A stretch of 64,000 nucleotides of DNA from CAMPKL01 sp963817465 (GCA_963817465.1 CAWFOP010000017.1:1-64000), one strand, 5' to 3'; positions 55,094 through 64,000 are shown, numbered from the stretch's first letter. Notes: generated from the sequence alone by a model not told the origin. Made by a program: numbers and translations.

Positions 55094-58000
55094 TTTACTC
55101 GCCTGCTGGATCTGGGCGGCGGGGCGCGGGATGCTCGCCCAGAGTTATACCGCTCTGTTGAAAGGGCGAATCGCGGATCCGGCGGGTCTGCCGATCAGCC
55201 ACGCTCGGGTCGAGATTCGCGACCAAAGAACGGGCCGTGAGCTGACGGTCTTCACGGACGGACGAGGCGCCTACGTCGTTCGCGACCTGGCTCCGTCGCA
55301 CTACGAGATGCGCGCCGAAGCGGAGGGCTTCCGCGCCTACGTAGAGCCCGATATCGTGCTCGAAGTCGCTCAGGAAAGGAGGATTGACGCAACTCTCGAG
55401 CTCGGCGACGAGACGCAGGTTGTGACCGTCGAGGCGCAGGGCGGGATCATCGACGGCGAATCGGGCCAGCGCGGCCAAACCGTTACCGACGAGGAGATTC
55501 ATGCACTGCCTCTGAACGGACGCAACTACCTGTCCCTGGCGTTACTGGCTCCGGGCGTTGTTCCCGCCGCCGCCGGACAAAACCCGAACAACCTGAATGG
55601 GGCGAGGGCGGATCACGTATCTTACCTTTTAGACGGAGTGAATAACATGCGCCGGCGCGGAAACGAACAAACCGTTTTGCCGTCGCTGGAAGTTGTGCAG
55701 GAGTTCCGAATTCTTACCGACTCTTTCTCGGCGGAATACGGCAGGATGGCGGGCGTTGTTTCCGTCGCGATGAAATCGGGGGGTAACGACCTCCACGGCT
55801 CCTTATTCGAGTTCTTTCGCAATGACGCATTAGACGCCCGCGGCTTTTTCGATGCGCAAACTCCGCGTCTGAAGCGGAATCAGTTCGGCGGACTCCTGGG
55901 CGGTCCCATTCGAACGAATCGAGCCTTCTTTCTAATCAGCTACGAAGGGCTGCGCAACCGCGAAGAGCAGACGAAGTTATCGCGCGTTCCGACTCTGGAC
56001 GAGCGGCAAGGCCGGTTTTCCTCGCCTTTGCGAGATCCGGCGACGGGCGCCGCGTTTCCCGCCAATGAAATCCCGGCTTCGCGAATCGATCCGGTCGCCC
56101 GCCGGCTCCTCGAGTTCGTGCCGCTCCCCAACCGGACCGGCGTCGTCAACTTCGGCACGGTCGATTCGATCGACTCCGACAGGGATGCGATGACCGCCAA
56201 GGTCGACTTTCTCGCCAATGATCGGAACCGCTTTTCGCTTCGGACCGTGTTGGATCTGCGGGACGGCAGCGACCCGTTTCGCGGCACGAACTTGCCGGGT
56301 TTCGGCAGCGTTTCCCGGACGAACAACCAGAACTGGGGTCTGACCTACACGCGGTTGTTCAGCCCCGCCGTCATCACGGAATTGCGTCTCGGCTTCGGCC
56401 GGACCACCTTCACGGAAAACTCCGTCAATGCCGGCAAAAACACTGCGGCGGACGCCGGCCTTTTGGGGACTGCGCCGGGCTCTGGACTGACCAATATCGT
56501 AGTCGCCGGCTATACGCCGTTCGGAGACGTCGCATCATTGCCGTCGAGGTGGGCGGACAACTCCTACTCGCTTTCGAGCACGACGAGCTGGGTGAAGGGC
56601 CGGCATCTGGTGAAGTTTGGGGGCGAATTTCAGCGAGCGCAATACTCCGAGCTGTTCGGAGCCTACACGATGGGTCAGTTGGCTTTTATCAACGGCTTTA
56701 GCGGCAACGCATTCGGTGACTTTCTGCTGGGTCTTCCCGCGCAGGCCCAACGCCAGGTCGGCACGAACAAGGCCTATCTGCTAAGCAACATGGCCGGCGC
56801 CTTCATCCAGGACAGTTGGCAGATCGCTTCGCGTCTAACACTGGATTTCGGGCTGCGTTACGACCTGAGTCAGCCGCCGCTGGAGAAGTACGATCGCTGG
56901 GCGAACTTCCTTCCGGAACTGGGGCGGTCGATCTTGGCCGGGGATCCGGACTACCCGCGCAGTCTATTGCGGACCGATCCGCTGAGCCTTTCGCCTCGGT
57001 TCGGATTCGCCTGGAGGGTCGGGCCCGAGGGCCGCACGGTGATCCGCGGCGGGTACGGCGTGTTCTTCGACTACGACATGCAGTTTCAGGTATATCAGGC
57101 CCTTGGCGGAACAGCGTACCCCTTCACGCGGTTGGAGCTTTTGCAGGCCAGCGCGAGAGCTCCCTTGTCGCTGGCCGACCCGTTCGGCGCCTCGACGGCG
57201 ATCAATCCGGCGGCGCTAAGTCCGAACGGTTGGGAGTATCGCAATCCGAGCCCGTATACGCAGAACTGGAACTTCACGCTGGGACGGCGCCTCACCGCTA
57301 ACACCGGAGTCGAACTGGCGTATGTGGGCGCCAAGGGGACGCATCTGTCGGCGGCGCTCAACTTGAATCAGCGCATTCGGACTCCGCAGGGCGATCTGAC
57401 GCCGTTCGCCGGTCTGGGGCGCGTGATCGTGTTCGAGCCCGAAGCCAACTCGACGTACCAGGCGCTGCAGGCTTGGGTTCGACACCGCGCAAGCGGCGGA
57501 TTGTCTTTTCGGTCCGGGTTGACGCTGTCCAAGGCCATCGATCAGGTCTCTTTCGGTTCCGCGGCGCGGCAACCGCAGGACGCGCGTGACTTGGGCGCTG
57601 AGCGGGGCTTGGCGGATTTCGACCGGCGCCTCACCTGGAGCGGCGACGTGCTGTACGACTTGCCGGTCGGCCGCACACGTCGCTTTGGCGCGACATTCCC
57701 TGGCTGGTTGCAGGCCATCGCCGGCGGCTGGGGGGTGAACGTGATGGTGTACGCCTACAGCGGTCTCCCGTTCACTCCTTCGCAGACGGGCAATTCGCAA
57801 GCGGGTCAGCCGACGCGCCCCGACCGACTTGGCGACGGCTCGTTAGCGGCGCCCGGAGTCGGCCGGTGGTTCGACCCGGCGGCGTTCGCGATAACGCCGC
57901 TCGACGCTTTTCGGTTCGGCGATTCCGGACGGAACATATTGGTTGGTCCCGGGTCGCTCACGGTGGACGCCGGGATCGCCAAGGAGTTTGTGGCGGGAGA

Positions 58001-58157
58001 AGGTCGTTCATTGCAGTTCCGCGGTGAATTCTTCAATGCGTTGAACCGGGCCAACTTCGGTCTTCCTGCGACGGCGATTGATCAACCCACCGCGGGCGTC
58101 ATTACCTCCGCCGGACCCGGAAGGCAGATCCAATTGGGATTGAAGTTCTCATTCTGA
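55065..58157 (+). CDS. Oar-like TonB-dependent receptor (intact)
   Basis: Outer-membrane receptor of 1030 residues. Signal peptide (IIAILLACWIWAAGRGMLAQS), carboxypeptidase-regulatory-like domain (LLKGRIADPAGLPISHARVEI), plug (LPLNGRNYLSLALLAPGVVP, YLLDGVNNMRRRG, FSAEYGRMAGVVSVAMKSGGND) and a long barrel ending IQLGLKFSF with the terminal Phe expected for BAM recognition. It probably takes up large glycans or peptides with TonB energy. It starts within the 5' end of the divergent sensor kinase gene, which may regulate it or share control. Confidence 0.93.
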   Translation: MTLRRTIIAILLACWIWAAGRGMLAQSYTALLKGRIADPAGLPISHARVEIRDQRTGRELTVFTDGRGAYVVRDLAPSHYEMRAEAEGFRAYVEPDIVLEVAQERRIDATLELGDETQVVTVEAQGGIIDGESGQRGQTVTDEEIHALPLNGRNYLSLALLAPGVVPAAAGQNPNNLNGARADHVSYLLDGVNNMRRRGNEQTVLPSLEVVQEFRILTDSFSAEYGRMAGVVSVAMKSGGNDLHGSLFEFFRNDALDARGFFDAQTPRLKRNQFGGLLGGPIRTNRAFFLISYEGLRNREEQTKLSRVPTLDERQGRFSSPLRDPATGAAFPANEIPASRIDPVARRLLEFVPLPNRTGVVNFGTVDSIDSDRDAMTAKVDFLANDRNRFSLRTVLDLRDGSDPFRGTNLPGFGSVSRTNNQNWGLTYTRLFSPAVITELRLGFGRTTFTENSVNAGKNTAADAGLLGTAPGSGLTNIVVAGYTPFGDVASLPSRWADNSYSLSSTTSWVKGRHLVKFGGEFQRAQYSELFGAYTMGQLAFINGFSGNAFGDFLLGLPAQAQRQVGTNKAYLLSNMAGAFIQDSWQIASRLTLDFGLRYDLSQPPLEKYDRWANFLPELGRSILAGDPDYPRSLLRTDPLSLSPRFGFAWRVGPEGRTVIRGGYGVFFDYDMQFQVYQALGGTAYPFTRLELLQASARAPLSLADPFGASTAINPAALSPNGWEYRNPSPYTQNWNFTLGRRLTANTGVELAYVGAKGTHLSAALNLNQRIRTPQGDLTPFAGLGRVIVFEPEANSTYQALQAWVRHRASGGLSFRSGLTLSKAIDQVSFGSAARQPQDARDLGAERGLADFDRRLTWSGDVLYDLPVGRTRRFGATFPGWLQAIAGGWGVNVMVYAYSGLPFTPSQTGNSQAGQPTRPDRLGDGSLAAPGVGRWFDPAAFAITPLDAFRFGDSGRNILVGPGSLTVDAGIAKEFVAGEGRSLQFRGEFFNALNRANFGLPATAIDQPTAGVITSAGPGRQIQLGLKFSF

Positions 58158-58463
58158 AGGTTTCCTCGGAAGCCCTCGAATGAAGAAAATGCCTCACCGG
58201 CAAGTAAACAATTCCAGTCGCATGGGCCGTAAAGGTAGGTGACGCGGCGCCGCTCGACAAAATCCTCTAACGGCGCCGCGGAAAGAGCCGGGGCGCCTGC
58301 GGCGCCAATCCGCTTTGATTGACGCGGGATCGAACAGGCGAAGCATGCCCGCCGTGCGATACATCACGCACCAGGGAAGGAGTTGGCTATGCGATTGCCC
58401 ATGCGCTCCCCGGAACCGAGAGGTTTCTTTGGCAGTGAGTCGCATTTCGACAAGGAGGTCAAT
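58158..58463. other. Intergenic region before the EF-hand gene
   Basis: No gene seen in about 300 bp. GC-rich inverted repeats (GGCGCCGC and GGCGCCTGCGGCGCC) are present around 58235-58305. No clear promoter box is visible; the leader carries the strong AAGGAGG ribosome site of the EF-hand gene at 58452-58458. Confidence 0.4.
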
Positions 58464-58721
58464 ATGTACAAACTGCTTTCAACGTTGTCTCTCTCCGCAT
58501 TGCTGATCGGGGCCGCTGGCGTTCCGGTTTGGGCCCAAGACAGTTCAGCCGCCGCGGCGAAGCTGTTCGCGCAGCTCGACAAGAACAAGGACGGCAAACT
58601 CGGCCAAGCTGAGTTCACCGCCGATTCTAATTTGACGGCAACCCAGTTCGCGGACTGGGACGCGGATGGCGACAAGTACGTGTCGAAAGCCGAGTTCGTG
58701 GCGAACTACGGCAAAGCTTAG
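58464..58721 (+). CDS. Secreted EF-hand calcium-binding protein
   Basis: An 85-residue protein with a signal peptide (MYKLLSTLSLSALLIGAAGVP, cleavage about VWAQ) and two canonical EF-hand loops: DKNKDGKLGQAE and DADGDKYVSKAE, each with Asp at 1, 3 and 5 and Glu at 12. It likely binds two Ca2+ in the periplasm or outside. ATG at 58464 is preceded by AAGGAGG at ideal distance, the best ribosome site in the window, and the gene is followed by a strong terminator. Probably expressed at high level as a single-gene unit. Confidence 0.88.
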   Translation: MYKLLSTLSLSALLIGAAGVPVWAQDSSAAAAKLFAQLDKNKDGKLGQAEFTADSNLTATQFADWDADGDKYVSKAEFVANYGKA

Positions 58722-58753
58722 CCTTCTCGAACTTGTACTACCAGATCATCCTT

Positions 58754-58790
58754 AGCGGGCGATTCGGATCGGATCGCCCGCTATTTTTCT
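58754..58790 (+). terminator. Rho-independent terminator of the EF-hand gene
   Basis: A perfect 10-bp stem AGCGGGCGAT/ATCGCCCGCT (58754-58763 with 58773-58782), 9-nt loop, followed by ATTTTTCT. It lies 33 bp after the EF-hand stop codon. Confidence 0.9.
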
Positions 58791-58812
58791 GTGATCGAGC
58801 GGCATAAGTTTC

Positions 58813-61077
58813 TCACTCAACGGTGTAAACGCCGATGTCGAACCCGCGTTGTCCTGCGGCTTTCTTTCCGTGAAACGCCACGACATTTTTACCGGCGCGC
58901 AGGGCGTCGGCGAAGCGACTCAAGTCGAGAGTCTGGTAGTGCCGCCGGACCGGGCGCTCGTCCGCGAGGTCGAGGATGAGCTTGCCGTTCAAATAGAGCT
59001 CGCCGGCGTCGGCGTCATGATAAATGTCGGCCCAGAGATTGCCGGGGACGCTGTCGAGTTGGAACTCCCGCCGCAGCCAGATGTCGCTGGAATCCTTCCA
59101 GACCGTGCCGGTCTTGAACAACGAGTCCCCTCCGGCTTGAAACGGCGCCGCGCCGGTTTGCCAAGGGGCGGCGAAATCCGGATCGCGCCAGCCGTCGGCC
59201 GGCGCCGTTGTGGAATAGCTCCACTGGTCGGCTGAAGTTTTGAACAGCCAGCGGACGGGCTTGGGATCGGCGTAGAGCCGATCGTGCAGCTTGTTGAGGG
59301 CGGCCTCGTCGAACTTGATCACGGAGCGGTCGTAGGTCATCAGCCCGTTGACCTCGCCTTCCACATCGGTGGTCTGCGTGTAAATCGCGGCGGCCAGACC
59401 GCGACCCGGAAGCGAAACGGCGCTGCCGACAATGCGCTGGTATTGCTCGTTCAACTCTTCGCGGCTGTGGTAGGTGCGGTAGCCCCAGTTGCGTTTGTTC
59501 CACCACAGGCGACCTTCCACGGGCCACCCCAGGCCGCCGAACTCGCCGAGCACGGCGGCCCGGTCGTTTTGGGGCATCTCGATGCCGGGGCCTGGGTAGA
59601 TATGGATGTCGAGGACGTCGCCCACGCCGCGGTCGGTCCAGCCGCTGACCGAGTCGACCAGGCGCGAGGGGTCATAGGCCTTCGTCCAAGCGGCAATGCG
59701 GGCGGTGTCGTACTGGCCCCAGCCTTCGTTGAACGGAACCCACATGACGATGGACGGCTGGTTGTGCAGCGCGTCGAGCATCTCGCGGTATTCGGTCTGC
59801 CACTCGGCTTGCGATACGCCTTCGCGCGATGCGTCCTCGGCGTCGGTCGGGTCGACGAACAGCCCGCCGGGAACGCGACCCATGTAGCCGCTGGGCATGT
59901 CTTGCCACACGAGCAGGCCGAGCTTGTCGCACCAGTAGTACCAGCGCGCCGGTTCGACCTTCACGTGTTTGCGCGCCATGTTAAACCCGAGCTTTTTGGT
60001 GACCTCGATGTCGGAACGCAGGGCTTCGTCGGTGGGCGCGGTGTAAAGGCCGTCCGGCCACCAGCCCTGGTCGAGCGGACCAAGCTCAAAGAGCGGCTTG
60101 TTGTTGAGCAGGAGCCGCTCGAAGCCAAGCTTGCCGCGGCCGAGCGAGATTTTGCGCATGCCGAGGTAGCTGCCCACGCGGTCGACTGCGGCGCCGCCTT
60201 CCAGGAGCGCGACATCCAGGTCGTACAGGTGCGGCGAATCCGGGGACCACAGCTTCGGCTGCGAGATGTCGACGGCTATCTCCTCGCCGGCGGCTCCTTC
60301 CGCCTGGCCGACTTGGTCTCCGCCGTCGTTGACCGTGACCCTCACGCGGGCGCTGGGGGCGGCGCGCGTCGGGTTGACGCGAACCAGGGCGCGCGCGCCG
60401 TCGACGTCGGGCGTGATCTTCAACGACTCGATGGCGGTCTCGGGGACCGGCTCGAGCCAGACGGTTTGCCAGATGCCGGTGACGGCGGTGTACCAGATGC
60501 CTTCCGGCTCGCGGACCTGCTTGCCGCGCGGTTGCGTCCCGGCGTCGCTGGGATCCCACACATCGACGACGATTTCTTGCTCGCCCGCGTCGGTCAGCGC
60601 GTCGGTGATGTCGAATGAGAACGGCGTGTACCCTCCGCGGTGCATGCCCATCTGGAAGCCGTTGACCCAGACGATCGCCTGCCAGTCCACCGCTCCGAAG
60701 TGCAGCAAGACGTGTTGACCCCTCCAGCCGGAGGGAATTTCAAAGGTGCGGCGGTACCACAGCTCCTTGCTTTCGCCGACGCTCTTCTTGACGCCGGACA
60801 AGGCCGACTCGGCCGCGAAGGGGACCAGGATCTCGCCCTGATAGCTCTGCGGGGCGGGCGATCCGCGGTCGACAATGGCGTAGTTCCACAGGCCGTTGAG
60901 GTTCAGCCACGCGTCGCGCGTCATCTGCGGTCGCGGGTACTCCGGCAGTGCGTTGGACGGCGAGACGTCCGCGGCCCAGCGCGTCATCAAGGGGTTGTCG
61001 GCCGGGGCCCAACCTTGGGCCGCGAGGGCGGCGGACAGCGACAGCGTCAGGATGAGGATACGGTGAAACTGCGGCAT
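58813..61077 (-). CDS. Glycoside hydrolase family 2 enzyme, secreted
   Basis: GH2 beta-glycosidase of 754 residues. Signal peptide (ILILTLSLSAALAAQG); sugar-binding domain (RDAWLNLNGLWNYAIVDRG, WYRRTFEIPSGWRGQHVLLHFGAVDW), immunoglobulin-like domain, TIM barrel with the acid/base in VPFNEGWGQ and the nucleophile Glu in LGEFGGLG. A C-terminal jelly-roll-like domain (IWLRREFQLDSVPGNLWADIYHD...ELYLNGKLI) follows. Members act on beta-galactosides, beta-glucuronides or beta-mannosides; specificity is not evident. Divergent from the GNAT gene. Confidence 0.92.
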   Translation of the reverse strand: MPQFHRILILTLSLSAALAAQGWAPADNPLMTRWAADVSPSNALPEYPRPQMTRDAWLNLNGLWNYAIVDRGSPAPQSYQGEILVPFAAESALSGVKKSVGESKELWYRRTFEIPSGWRGQHVLLHFGAVDWQAIVWVNGFQMGMHRGGYTPFSFDITDALTDAGEQEIVVDVWDPSDAGTQPRGKQVREPEGIWYTAVTGIWQTVWLEPVPETAIESLKITPDVDGARALVRVNPTRAAPSARVRVTVNDGGDQVGQAEGAAGEEIAVDISQPKLWSPDSPHLYDLDVALLEGGAAVDRVGSYLGMRKISLGRGKLGFERLLLNNKPLFELGPLDQGWWPDGLYTAPTDEALRSDIEVTKKLGFNMARKHVKVEPARWYYWCDKLGLLVWQDMPSGYMGRVPGGLFVDPTDAEDASREGVSQAEWQTEYREMLDALHNQPSIVMWVPFNEGWGQYDTARIAAWTKAYDPSRLVDSVSGWTDRGVGDVLDIHIYPGPGIEMPQNDRAAVLGEFGGLGWPVEGRLWWNKRNWGYRTYHSREELNEQYQRIVGSAVSLPGRGLAAAIYTQTTDVEGEVNGLMTYDRSVIKFDEAALNKLHDRLYADPKPVRWLFKTSADQWSYSTTAPADGWRDPDFAAPWQTGAAPFQAGGDSLFKTGTVWKDSSDIWLRREFQLDSVPGNLWADIYHDADAGELYLNGKLILDLADERPVRRHYQTLDLSRFADALRAGKNVVAFHGKKAAGQRGFDIGVYTVE

Positions 61078-61215
61078 GGCTGATAGGTTTGACGGCGCGT
61101 AAGCGCTTGCATCGCGGGACGCCTTTCAGGCTAACAAGGAACCGTCTCGAGGTGGACGGAGTCGGAGTCGCCGCGGCGCCCGAACCCCCGCCCGCGTATG
61201 GGATACTGCTTTGCC

Positions 61216-61980
61216 ATGGACGACGCCGTTCGGCTCTTTTCGGATGCGTGGAAGGTGCTGGTAGGCCGGCTGCCGTCACCCCACATCGAGGACGCCGACG
61301 GCGTGGCCTCTTGTATCGGCAATGTGCCTCTGATCTTCTTGAACGTCTCCATCATCAGCCGTCCAGCGGAGACGTCCGAGCAGTTGCGAGCCCTCTTGGA
61401 CACGGCGGCGAAGCGCTCCGCGGCTTGCGAGCATCCCGCGGGCTTGATTGTGCGCGAGGACTGGTTGCCTGACGGCTGGGAAGGCCTCGTGGAGGAAGTC
61501 GGTCTGGCGCCGGTTCTTGGCATGACCGGCATGGAATGCGCTGCGCTCTTGCCGCCGCGCCGTCCCGCGCCCGCCCTCGAGATCCTGCGCATTTCGAGCG
61601 ATGAGCTCGCCCGCGACCTTGCGGAATTGAACGCACACGCCTACGGCATGCCGGCCGATCTGTTTGAGTGCATCGCCAATATGCGACTTTGGCGGCCGGA
61701 CACGTACGGCTTCGTCGGACGTTTGAACGGCAAACCGGTCACCTGCGCCGCGGTGTTTCCCGTCGCGGGAACCGTCTACGTCGCTCTAGTCGCAACGCAT
61801 CCTGACGAACAAGGAAAGGGCTTCGCCGAAACCGTCATGCGCCACGCAGTGACCCAAGGACAGCAGGCCATGGGAATCCTGCGCACAACCCTGCACGCTA
61901 GCGACATGGGCCTGCCGGTCTATCGCGCGATGGGATACAGCACGGGGCCTAGGCTGATCTTCCTCGGGCCCGCGCATTAG
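61216..61980 (+). CDS. GNAT-family N-acetyltransferase
   Basis: A 254-residue protein whose second half is a GNAT domain: acetyl-CoA loop ATHPDEQGKGFAETVMRHAV and VYRAMGYSTGPRLIFLG at the end. The first ~120 residues are a degenerate GNAT-like or unrelated domain. The acceptor is unknown. ATG at 61216 (MDDAVRLFSDAW) preferred over 61198. Confidence 0.82.
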   Translation: MDDAVRLFSDAWKVLVGRLPSPHIEDADGVASCIGNVPLIFLNVSIISRPAETSEQLRALLDTAAKRSAACEHPAGLIVREDWLPDGWEGLVEEVGLAPVLGMTGMECAALLPPRRPAPALEILRISSDELARDLAELNAHAYGMPADLFECIANMRLWRPDTYGFVGRLNGKPVTCAAVFPVAGTVYVALVATHPDEQGKGFAETVMRHAVTQGQQAMGILRTTLHASDMGLPVYRAMGYSTGPRLIFLGPAH

Positions 61981-62017
61981 GACTCCTCCGCGGCCGACAC
62001 TAGGGTCAAAACAACCC

Positions 62018-62461
62018 TCAGGCGCGGGCGCTTTGGCGCATTGCGTTCGGGCTCGGCGTCGGCCGCAGATCATGAGGTCTCGATGACGGCGACGCCACAT
62101 GGCATTCCAACGCGTCTCGCAGAGCGCGAGCGACTTGCTCGGGCTCCAGAGGCCGGCTCAGGACTGTGGCGCCGTGGGCTCGAACGTTAGGCGCGTCGAA
62201 GTCGGCGCGGGGGAGCAGCACGATGAGGTCGGCCGCCGCCGACCTGTGGACCGCTTCGCAGTGCAAGCACCACCAATTGCCGTCGCTGAGCGTGAGATCG
62301 CTGACGATGACCGCGATGTCCGGGTTCGTCCGCAATGCTTGGCGCGCGCGTTCGCAATTGTCGGCCTCGACCACAACGGCCCCGTACGGAGCGGCCGCGG
62401 CGACGGCCAGCCGGTCCTCGCGCGAGTCGATCGCCAACAGGATATGTGGGCTGTCGCCCAT
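62018..62461 (-). CDS. Atypical receiver-domain protein
   Basis: A 147-residue single-domain receiver (HILLAIDSREDRLAVAAAAP...VIVSDLTLSDGNWWCLH). The phospho-acceptor Asp in VSDLTL is kept, but the conserved Thr/Ser after strand 4 is missing (IVLLPRAD) and the Lys is Arg (LSRPLEPEQ). It may not signal by normal phosphorylation. The start has a strong GGAGG six bases before the ATG. It follows the OmpR-like regulator on the same strand. Confidence 0.75.
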   Translation of the reverse strand: MGDSPHILLAIDSREDRLAVAAAAPYGAVVVEADNCERARQALRTNPDIAVIVSDLTLSDGNWWCLHCEAVHRSAAADLIVLLPRADFDAPNVRAHGATVLSRPLEPEQVARALRDALECHVASPSSRPHDLRPTPSPNAMRQSARA

Positions 62462-63255
62462 GATGTACCTCCAATGAATGCAGGAGCACGGCGGGCGCCA
62501 TAGGCGGGATTCAATCGGCCAGCGCCGATTGCGCGCTGCGCGGACGAAGGGCTCAGGCGCGCGAATGACTCCACGCTGGGCCGCAAGCAGTAGCCGACGC
62601 CGGGTTCGGTGACCAGACGTCGCTGGCCGCCGCTGTTGTGTTCGATCTTTTTGCGGATGTGGCCTACGTGGACGCGGAGCGTCTGAGAATACTCGCCATG
62701 GTAAGGCCCCCAGACGTGTTCGAGGATCTCGTGCTGGCGCACGACGCGTCCCTGATTTCTCGCCAGATAAGCGAGGATTTCGAATTCGGTGCGCGTCAGT
62801 CGAATCGGAGATCCGCAAGCGAGCACTCGTCGCGCCGCGAAGTCGATGACGAGATCGCCGGCTTCCAGAACCTGTTCGCCCAAGCGCCGGGCGCGTTGCA
62901 GCAGGGCGCCGATGCGCCCGTAGAGCTCGACGATGCGAATCGGCGCGGTCAGGACGTCGTCGGCGCCCCAATCAACAGCTTCGACGAAGGACGCTTCCTC
63001 CCCGTCGGAGCAAATCACCAGCAAGGGGCCGTCGAAGATGCGGCGCAGGTACGCCATATCGTCGCGGTCGAGGCTGTCGAAGTCCGCGATGACGGCGGCG
63101 CAGTGTCCGGAGGAAAGAATCTCGACGGCGGCGGCGACATCCGGCGCTTCGGCCGGAACGTAGAACTTGCGACGAAGGGCCATTTTCAGCGAGTGGTCCG
63201 ACGCGCTCCGTCTACCGACGAGCAGCACAGGGGTGATGGTCGCGATCGAGTTCAT
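62158..63255 (-). CDS. OmpR-family regulator with degenerate receiver (C-terminus uncertain)
   Basis: Receiver plus winged helix. The receiver keeps an Asp in VIADFDSLD and Ser in VICSDGE, but lacks the N-terminal acidic pair (VLLVGRRSAS) and the Lys (LTAPIRIVE). The DNA-binding domain is typical (IRLTRTEFEILAYLARNQGRVVRQHEILEHVWG, LRVHVGHIRKKIE, GVGYCLRP). The genuine protein is only about 240 residues: beyond GVGYCLRPSV the frame runs 300 bp into the next gene out of frame. A one-base indel would place a natural stop at 62511 (SAQSALAD), 50 bp before the next start, so an indel near 62520-62560 is likely. Confidence 0.8.
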   Translation of the reverse strand: MNSIATITPVLLVGRRSASDHSLKMALRRKFYVPAEAPDVAAAVEILSSGHCAAVIADFDSLDRDDMAYLRRIFDGPLLVICSDGEEASFVEAVDWGADDVLTAPIRIVELYGRIGALLQRARRLGEQVLEAGDLVIDFAARRVLACGSPIRLTRTEFEILAYLARNQGRVVRQHEILEHVWGPYHGEYSQTLRVHVGHIRKKIEHNSGGQRRLVTEPGVGYCLRPSVESFARLSPSSAQRAIGAGRLNPAYGARRAPAFIGGTSWATAHISCWRSTRARTGWPSPRPLRTGPLWSRPTIANARAKHCGRTRTSRSSSAISRSATAIGGACTAKRSTGRRRPTSSCCSPAPTSTRLTFEPTAPQS

Positions 63256-63432
63256 GTTCGTGGCGAGCTTACCGTGGGCGCGGACGGCTGAAAGAAGCAG
63301 ATCCGGGTGACGATCCCGACTCTATATATGGATAATTTGCCGCTTTATGCCAATGTTCAGGGCGTCCCCTCCCCATTACTCAGTGGGATGGTAGCATCGC
63401 TCACTCTAAATCTCAACTATTTTTTAGGAAAT

Positions 63433-63999
63433 CTATCCTGTTTCGTTGAATTTATGTTGATTATTTCTCAGCACGGCCGTGAGATCCTTCGCGAGCGCCG
63501 TTCCCACAGGCGTTTGGTAGATGTTTTTGAGCTCGTGAGGATCCTGTTCGAGGTCGAACAATTCCCAGTAGTCGCCCTCGCCGTAGTACTCGATCAGCTT
63601 GTAGCGGTCGGTGCGCACGCCGCGGTGCGGGCCGACGCGGTGAGCCGTCCAGAACTGGAAGGAAGGGTCGGTCATTTGTTCGCGCGCCATGTCGCGAAAA
63701 GCCCAGGAATTTTCGTAATAGGCGTAGAACGCGTCAGTGCGCCAATCGTCCGGCGGGTCGCCCTCGAGCAGCGGACGGATGCTGCGCCCTTGCATCATGT
63801 CGGGGACCTTTACGCCCGCGAAATCGAGGATCGTCGGCGCGACGTCCACGTTCATCATGAAGCGGCTCTCGACCTTGTTCGGCTCGACGCGGCGCGGGTA
63901 GCGTACGAGCATCGGGATGCGCAGCGAAGGCTCGTACATGAAGCGCTTGTCGTACCAGCCGTGCTCACCCAGGAAAAAGCCGTTGTCGGTGGTGTAGAT
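63433..63999 (-). CDS. Sulfatase, C-terminal part (gene continues beyond the right edge)
   Basis: The C-terminal ~188 residues of a type I sulfatase: IYTTDNGFFLGEHGWYDKRF (active-site TDNG with Asp and Asn ligands), then MYEPSLRIPMLVRYP, FAGVKVPDMMQGRSI, and YGEGDYWELFDLEQDPHELKN, typical of arylsulfatase A/choline-sulfatase-like enzymes. The start and the formylglycine motif lie outside the window. The DNA between this gene and the regulator (63256-63432) is notably AT-rich. Confidence 0.9.
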   Translation of the reverse strand: MYTTDNGFFLGEHGWYDKRFMYEPSLRIPMLVRYPRRVEPNKVESRFMMNVDVAPTILDFAGVKVPDMMQGRSIRPLLEGDPPDDWRTDAFYAYYENSWAFRDMAREQMTDPSFQFWTAHRVGPHRGVRTDRYKLIEYYGEGDYWELFDLEQDPHELKNIYQTPVGTALAKDLTAVLRNNQHKFNETG

Positions 64000-64000
64000 G

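Noticed and set aside
59284..60618. 444-residue plus-strand frame
   Set aside because: Antisense shadow of the GH2 gene.

Overview
GC-rich 64 kb window from what is probably an Acidobacteriota chromosome, most likely a Bryobacterales/Solibacter-like lineage. This assignment is an inference from gene types: Oar-like TonB receptors with an N-terminal carboxypeptidase-regulatory domain, Ser/Thr kinases fused to TolB/PD40 propellers, many Tat-exported sulfatases, and small secreted proteins with an IPFSFTVG-type motif. No rRNA operon is present. Only the 5' end of one tRNA (left edge) and one tRNA 3'-half fragment are visible.

Layout. 0-10 kb: NarL-type response regulator with a clear sigma70 promoter, a sulfatase-fold protein with Thr at the formylglycine position, a UPF0104-type flippase-like protein, a sugar porter, an NRAMP-like transporter and an iduronate-2-sulfatase-like enzyme. 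10-17 kb: a gene graveyard holding an aldo/keto reductase scrap, a collapsed kinase copy, two ~310 bp direct repeats plus a partial third, an M20 amidohydrolase and SnoaL-like protein lying between the repeats, then a nearly intact PD40 kinase and a tRNA-Ser-like 3' half. 17-31 kb: frameshifted Oar receptor, HDAC-like deacetylase, M20 hydrolase, an Flp pilin with a long structured leader, CE15 esterase, HicAB toxin-antitoxin, CPA1 antiporter, PQQ-type propeller, TIM-barrel isomerase, YfhO-like membrane protein. 31-41 kb: three sulfatases (two are tandem paralogues around a protoglobin), a GH3 enzyme and a B3-like metallo-beta-lactamase. 41.5-46.2 kb: a compact biosynthetic cluster of methyltransferase, acyl carrier protein, SDR and adenylating ligase in one overlapping operon, with a convergent condensation-type acyltransferase. 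46-64 kb: MarC, propeller proteins, BON protein, HupE/UreJ-like protein, hybrid histidine kinase, a second Oar receptor, EF-hand protein, GH2 enzyme, GNAT, a pair of atypical response regulators and a truncated sulfatase at the right edge.

The sulfatases, CE15, GH3, GH2, sugar porter and Oar receptors together suggest a lifestyle of breaking down (sulfated, uronate-rich) polysaccharides. At least ten genes that are otherwise intact carry single-base frameshifts. Several are certain because a paralogue or family motif shows the correct frame. The sequence therefore either carries indel errors typical of long-read or metagenome assemblies or comes from a decaying genome; truncated products should be read with that in mind.
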